Below are positions 59,525-64,000 of a stretch of DNA of 64,000 nucleotides, one piece after another. This DNA is from Carettochelys insculpta (lineage: Eukaryota; Chordata; Testudines; Carettochelyidae), in contig NC_134142.1 of NCBI RefSeq assembly GCF_033958435.1, positions 103,242,501-103,306,500 on the forward strand. Direction: 5' to 3'. Position numbers and translations under genes: made by a program. Every line of letters starts with the position of its first letter. Position 1 is the stretch's first letter. The notes beneath the pieces are model-generated. The model was not told where the DNA came from, searched no databases, and saw nothing but the letters and a program-made list of their open reading frames with translations.

Positions 59525-60151
59525 TATGACAGGGCCTGTCTCATTCCTGGGCCTCAGGTTCTCTGTTCAGTCCACTAGCCCCACTACATGAACCCCATCA
59601 CCCCCCTGCTTAGAGCAGGGGACAGTCTGGGGCAAACCCAGTCCCTACCTACTCATTTCAGGCTGGGGACCCTGGATGGCCACTACCAGGGAGTGGTGAC
59701 TCCCTTCACCCTTGCCCCTGCAGCTCCTCTCCCTAGGCCACTTCACCAGATGATTCCCCCAGTACTTCCTTCCGCTAGTTGTAGCTGTGGCAAAAAGTCC
59801 CCTCCTTTGGTTGGCTCCACCAGCTAACCAGTTTCCCACAGTCTCTGGGCAAGCTTCAGATCCCCTGGACTGGGGTATTCCAGCCCCTGAGTCTGGTGAG
59901 GTGAGTCTCAACTCCTCACTCACCTTTCAAACTCTCCTTAACCTTAACCTTAACCTTAACCTTAACCCCTAACCCTCCCCCCCCCCTTGCCTTGCATGGA
60001 GCAGTGCTTATAAAGGTAGCCCTGAGTGGGATCAGCTGGTCCTAATTGATTTAGGGCAGCCTACTCCTCAGCGGCTCCCACTTTGATTGTCAGCTCCGTC
60101 TCTGCTGTGTTTTCACTCCTCCCTCTCCTCTCTTGGCCCCACCCTGCCACA
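59525..60151 (+). mobile_element. Candidate solo LTR
   Basis: This insertion of 627 bp begins TATGACAGGGCC (probably once TGTGACAGGG) and ends ACCCTGCCACA, giving TG...CA type ends with short inverted repeats. Flanks AGCAC (59520-59524) and ACCAC (60152-60156) could be a 5-bp duplication with one mismatch. A TATAAA box lies at 60009-60014. There is no open frame. These features fit a solo LTR of a retrotransposon; the family is unknown. Confidence 0.65.
59936..59978 (+). repeat. Telomere-like CCTTAA/CCCTAA tract
   Basis: Five copies of CCTTAA are followed by one CCCCTAACCC and a C run. It lies inside the candidate LTR, so it is not a chromosome-end remnant. Confidence 0.9.
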
Positions 60152-60225
60152 ACCACTTTAAAGACTAACAAAATGATTTATTCAGTGATGAGCTTTTGTG
60201 GGACAGACCCACTTCATTTTAACCC

Positions 60226-62621
60226 GACATTTAATTATGCCTCCATTTCAGATGTCCTCAAACTCTGACCCTGTTCTCCATTCCCTACAGAGTAAAATTC
60301 ACCAGGTGCAGCAGACCAGCACAAAGCCTATGCACCCCTTAAGGTTCCTTCTAACGTCTCAATAGTTTTACAGAACATAACTTTCACTCATGTGGGGCAA
60401 TCTGAGAATCCATCTAAGTGTAGGTTTCCACATCGCACACCAGTGCAGGGGAAGAAGGAGCAGGTCCCTTTCCACCTTACTGTCTTGTGAAGTTGCAAGG
60501 CTGTGCACAGTTAACAGTTGCTCTTTCTCCCCATTGAAAAATGGATATATACAGTACTCAAGCTGCCACTGTGAAATTGTATTGGCCAATGTCTGTAAAT
60601 CACTTTGGAGAGCAAATTGTTGGGGGTGGGGCAGAGAAAATACCACTGGAAAATAAAGGCTAACTCATGCAAACATTGAACTATGTAATAGATAATAAAT
60701 AGAACTAATGGGAGAAACATGAGAAACACAGGAAATTCTACATTACTCAGAGTGCTTGTCTACTGTGGGTCTTCACAGTCGCAAACATCTAATTAGCCTG
60801 GAGCAAGTGGTGGGGAGAAAAAAAGGAGACTCCCCATATTCAAAAGAAGAATTTAGTTCTTATTATAGAGAAGGTGTTTGGCAGTTACCACAGACAGAAG
60901 ACATTGGTTTGTATGGGATTGCACTGATAGTCCATGGGCTCTGAGGAGCATCTGTCCTTCGATGATTTTGAAAAATGCACTTCTGTTCTACAGTGAGTGC
61001 TACTGGCAGAAGTTAATGTATACCTCAGACAATTATCTCCTCTCAGCAAAGGGCTACACAGCAAATGGCAAAGCCATTTATTTTGCCAAATGCCATTAGT
61101 ATTTGGTAAACTCTTTGAGAATAATTGTAATTTCAATGGATCCCTCTGAACAAGCTAATGAACCTGTATTTTTAAAATGCTATTGGTGTGAGGTCAGGCA
61201 TGGAATGAGTCTGGCAGTGTGAATTACAACATTTGTCAGAATCCTCCACTTGGAGCAAATAAACTGCTTCCATTAAGTCATTAGCTTGATTGAGACTGAG
61301 AGAGCAGAGTGTGTTTAATGTTAAGTGGAAATGGCTCCTTTAAACTGCTTTCAGACACCCACAAGACTGCCATATGCACATATGTATGTGTGATGTGCAG
61401 AAGGGTCCCCTTGGGACAGGGAAACCATGCACCTCCTCCTTTAGTGGAAGCTGCTACTTGATTGATTCAGGTATCTCCCCATTCAAATAATGCTAAATCC
61501 ATGGTGCGACAATCAGGGTCCAGACAATACAGAAGTGAAGCCATTCCCTCCACAGAATGAACTGAGGTGGCCATCCCAGACCCCACCTTTTTGGGGCCCT
61601 AGGGTGGCTGACACAACTGTCCCATGCACAGGAGGGATCCCAAGGAACTACCTAGGCCAGAGGCCTGGTGTGGTGGCAGCAGCAATTGACTCCCACCCCA
61701 TTCTTTATGCAGATGGCAGGAACTGGAGTGGGCCAGCAGCCTGCTCTGCTCCAGCCCACAGCCCTCTCCTGGCCCACCGCCTGCAGCATCTCAGTGGCTG
61801 AAGGAAGTGGAGTGCCCCACCCCAGGGCACTTCACTTCCTGCTGCTGCAGAGGAGTGAGGGGGCACAGGACGGGAGAGTGCAGCGGGGCTGAGACAACAC
61901 CTGAAGCAGCACTGAAGGGTGGCAGGGGTCTTGGTGGACAAGCTTTCAACAGTAAAGACCACAAAAAGCATGGTGTGAAAAAAGCTTTTGCTTTGACTTC
62001 ATTGAGCTTATTGAGTTAGCTATTTGCATTTTATCTGTTTTTTTTTCTCTGTAAACAATTCTGTCCTTTGTGCCTTGTTACTTGCAATCTCTAAAAATTG
62101 TCTTTGGTCGTCAGACTTAGTTTATTGCTTTACCTAAAACTGCGTGCAAGTTTGGATGAGAGCCTTTGGGAAGCTCCATTTGAGATAATGAGACTTGTGC
62201 ATATCATTGTCTATTACTGATATGATGGATGTTCTATGAGCGTGCAATGCACAAAAGGAAAGAGCTAGGCAGCACAAGACACCCATTTCAGGGACTGGAA
62301 CTTCGGTGGTGTTGCCTGTTACGTAGTTCATAAGTGGTTAGATACAATGCTCGTGCAGTTCAGCTGGGAATGATTTTACATGCTAACAGCTGTGTGTGAA
62401 CAGGACCAGGCATGGTGGCTCATGGCAAAGCACTCCAAAAGATACCCCCAGCCAAATGGGCCCAGCAGGCCCTCTAACTAAATTGTACCCTGGAGATGTC
62501 ACAAAAGGAATGTGGATTTTCTGGTCTGGATGAAGCTCTATAAGACACAGAACATTGTCAGTACAGTTACATTTAAGGCAGAAAAGCTAATAAGTGACAT
62601 CTTAGTAGACACACTCAAGGA
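60226..62621. other. Intergenic sequence, no feature seen
   Basis: ORFs at about 60368-60656 and 61490-61971 show no recognisable domain. No repeat was identified with confidence. Confidence 0.45.
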
Positions 62622-63260
62622 CAGGGATGGATGATAATTTCTGCAGGGAGGGGCCACTCCAAAAATGTCATAAGCACTCAGGGGCACATGTTTCTACTAC
62701 TTTAATAAAGGGGGTAGAGGGTCATGGAGGGAGTCTGGGTGCAGGAAGGGATTGTGGCCTGGGGCAGATGCTGTGCAAGGGGATGCAGGGTCTTGGAGAG
62801 AGTTTGGGTACAGGAGAGACTACCAAGTACGTACACTATCCAGGTGGCACTTACTTTAGGCAGTTCCAGCCAGTGGCCCAGTGGGAGGCTTGGACAGGCT
62901 GCCTGCATCAGTGTCACACATTGCTCAAAGCTGCAAGCTGCTGGGGCAAGCTTGTCTCTGAACACCATTTGGGAAGAAGGCAGCAGGTCTCCCCGAGCTT
63001 CCCGAAACCACAAGAACAGGTCCCGTAACTCCCATTGCCTGGAAACTGGCCAATGGGAACTATGAGGATGGCGTTGGGGTGGGTGCAAATGCCCATGAGC
63101 CCCCCTACACACCCCCTCTCCACAAGGGGCGCACACACAGAGACATGCTTGCCACAGCAGCAGGCAAAGTTGAGCACCCTGCTGGGCCAAGGGACATTAG
63201 TGGCTTGGAGGGGCATAGTGAGCTGAATCTAGTCTGTGGGCCATGATTTGCTCACTGCTG
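62622..63260. mobile_element. hAT-like element
   Basis: The left end CAGGGATGGATGATAATTTC and the reverse complement of the right end, CAGCAGTGAGCAAATCATGG, belong to the CAGGGGTGRGCAAA class of hAT ends. Flanks CTCAAGGA (62614-62621) and CCCGAGGA (63261-63268) match at 6 of 8 positions, with changes of C-T and G-A type. It is non-autonomous. The internal CTCCCATTG and CCAATGGGAAC blocks form an inverted pair at about 63030-63060. Confidence 0.65.
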
Positions 63261-64000
63261 CCCGAGGATATCATCTGCACTTCCAGGAAGTCTTCCTAGC
63301 TCTTGAAACCAAGACTATGGGCATTGGGAACTACAGGGGGAACAGAAGAGATTCCAATTGTCCAGCACTTGGGAAACAAAGAGTATGACACTTTTTGGGA
63401 GTGTGTGAAAGTTGCATCTTCTGGTCCAGGGAAGGCAAGAGATGCTGGAGACTCAAAATAAGTAAGAAAGCTGCTTAGGCAAAAGTTATAACTCACTAAA
63501 ACCAAATGTTAATCACTAGAGTGTGTTTTGTTTGTAAGCACACTTGCCCCTTATTCTTCTGCTTAGCACCACTTAAATCTCTATAATTGATTAATAAAAT
63601 TATTCTTAGCTGTACTATAAACCACCTTTGTGCTGAGGCATTTGGAGTGGGGGTTGGGAGCAGCTGCAGGCTGGGACCAAGGGATTTGGAGTGTGGGCTC
63701 AGGGCAGAAGGTGTGGGGTAGAGACAGGAGTTAGGGTGTGGGAGGGGGCTCAGGGCTGGGGCAGGGAATTGGGATGTGGGGCACTCAACTGGTGAAGCTT
63801 CCTTTTGGTAGGAGGAGCAGGTGGCTCTATGCTACCCTGGGCTTGCTTCCAGGCACTTCCCCCACAACTCCCATTGGCTAGAAAACATGTCTCCCAGCCA
63901 ATAGGAGATGCAGAGTGGAGCCTCTGGACAAGGGCAGTTCAGGGACAAAGCTTCCCAACATTCGTGGCAATGCAGCTCCAGCACAGGGTGGAGAGAGAAG
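63261..64000. other. Window end, partial hAT-type repeat from about 63655
   Basis: From about 63655 the G-rich sequence with CTCCCATTGGCTAG and CCAATAGGAGATG resembles the interior of the element at 62622-63260. It is cut by the window end. Before that no feature was seen. Confidence 0.45.

Larger units (their letters stand above)
59466..60225 (-). mobile_element. Penelope tail split by an LTR
   Basis: The left piece (59466-59524: TAGTCTGTACTCTAAAAAAC, then GTAGCAC) and the right piece (60157-60225: TTTAAAGACTAACAAAATG, then GTGGGACAGACCCACTTC) join into the usual Penelope tail when the interval is removed. Confidence 0.85.

Noticed and set aside
59936..59978. Interstitial telomere or chromosome end
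   Set aside because: Units are mostly CCTTAA, only about 40 bp long, and sit inside an LTR-like insertion.
62702..63190. 162-codon minus-strand ORF
   Set aside because: It lies within the non-autonomous hAT-like element and has no transposase motif.

Overview
This is eukaryotic, non-coding-rich vertebrate DNA, most likely from a turtle (Testudines). The evidence is the repeat mix: CR1 LINEs with tails ending in TTCTATGA-like repeats, tRNA-derived SINEs carrying a CR1-like 3' tail (the Cry type known from cryptodiran turtles), Penelope-like elements, RTE/L2-type LINE remains, and several families of Harbinger- and hAT-type MITEs. No bacterial-style genes, operons or CRISPR arrays are present. 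All identifications come from reading the sequence and from recalled family knowledge; no search was run.

The only host protein-coding sequence I can support is the first coding exon of RRAS2 (minus strand, 3375-3479). It sits in a CpG island at about 3000-4080. The rest of RRAS2 runs off the left edge, so 1-3374 is the 5' part of its intron 1 and everything right of about 3700 is the upstream flank. In that flank, 4834-6203 is a Tigger/mariner-like DNA transposon whose interior carries a copy of PDE8B exon 1: start codon, N-terminal myristoylation-type peptide, a frameshift, and an intact splice donor. This looks like capture of a host exon by a transposon.

From 11757 to about 18095 there is a nested stack. 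A minus-strand CR1 LINE is split by a 487-bp hAT-like MITE (11904-12390), a nearly complete 4656-bp Harbinger transposon (12443-17098) with a CTA target duplication, and a 296-bp MITE (17503-17798). The Harbinger carries convergent genes: a polyglutamine-bearing DDE transposase with one intron (plus strand) and a Myb/trihelix-like DNA-binding protein with one intron (minus strand). Each is disabled by only a few changes. An older, CpG-decayed relative lies at 40721-44098 in the opposite orientation; it appears to lack the transposase intron.

The rest (18-64 kb) is intergenic or gene-poor sequence with repeats: CR1 fragments (22.4, 31.3, 50.0 and 53.7 kb), Penelope-like fragments (26.4, 29.4, 38.2, 47.8, 48.3, 52.8 and 59.5 kb), a 5'-truncated LINE with a 390-codon open frame (36.7-37.9 kb), a CpG-rich LTR-like block (33.9-35.7 kb), a candidate solo LTR inside a Penelope tail (59.5-60.2 kb), and hAT elements near the right edge. 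The Penelope insertion at 48298-49450 is a head-to-head palindrome with a second tail-only insertion nested in it; both events have recognisable target duplications. The stretches between these features show no convincing exons, RNA genes or regulatory elements that I could identify.
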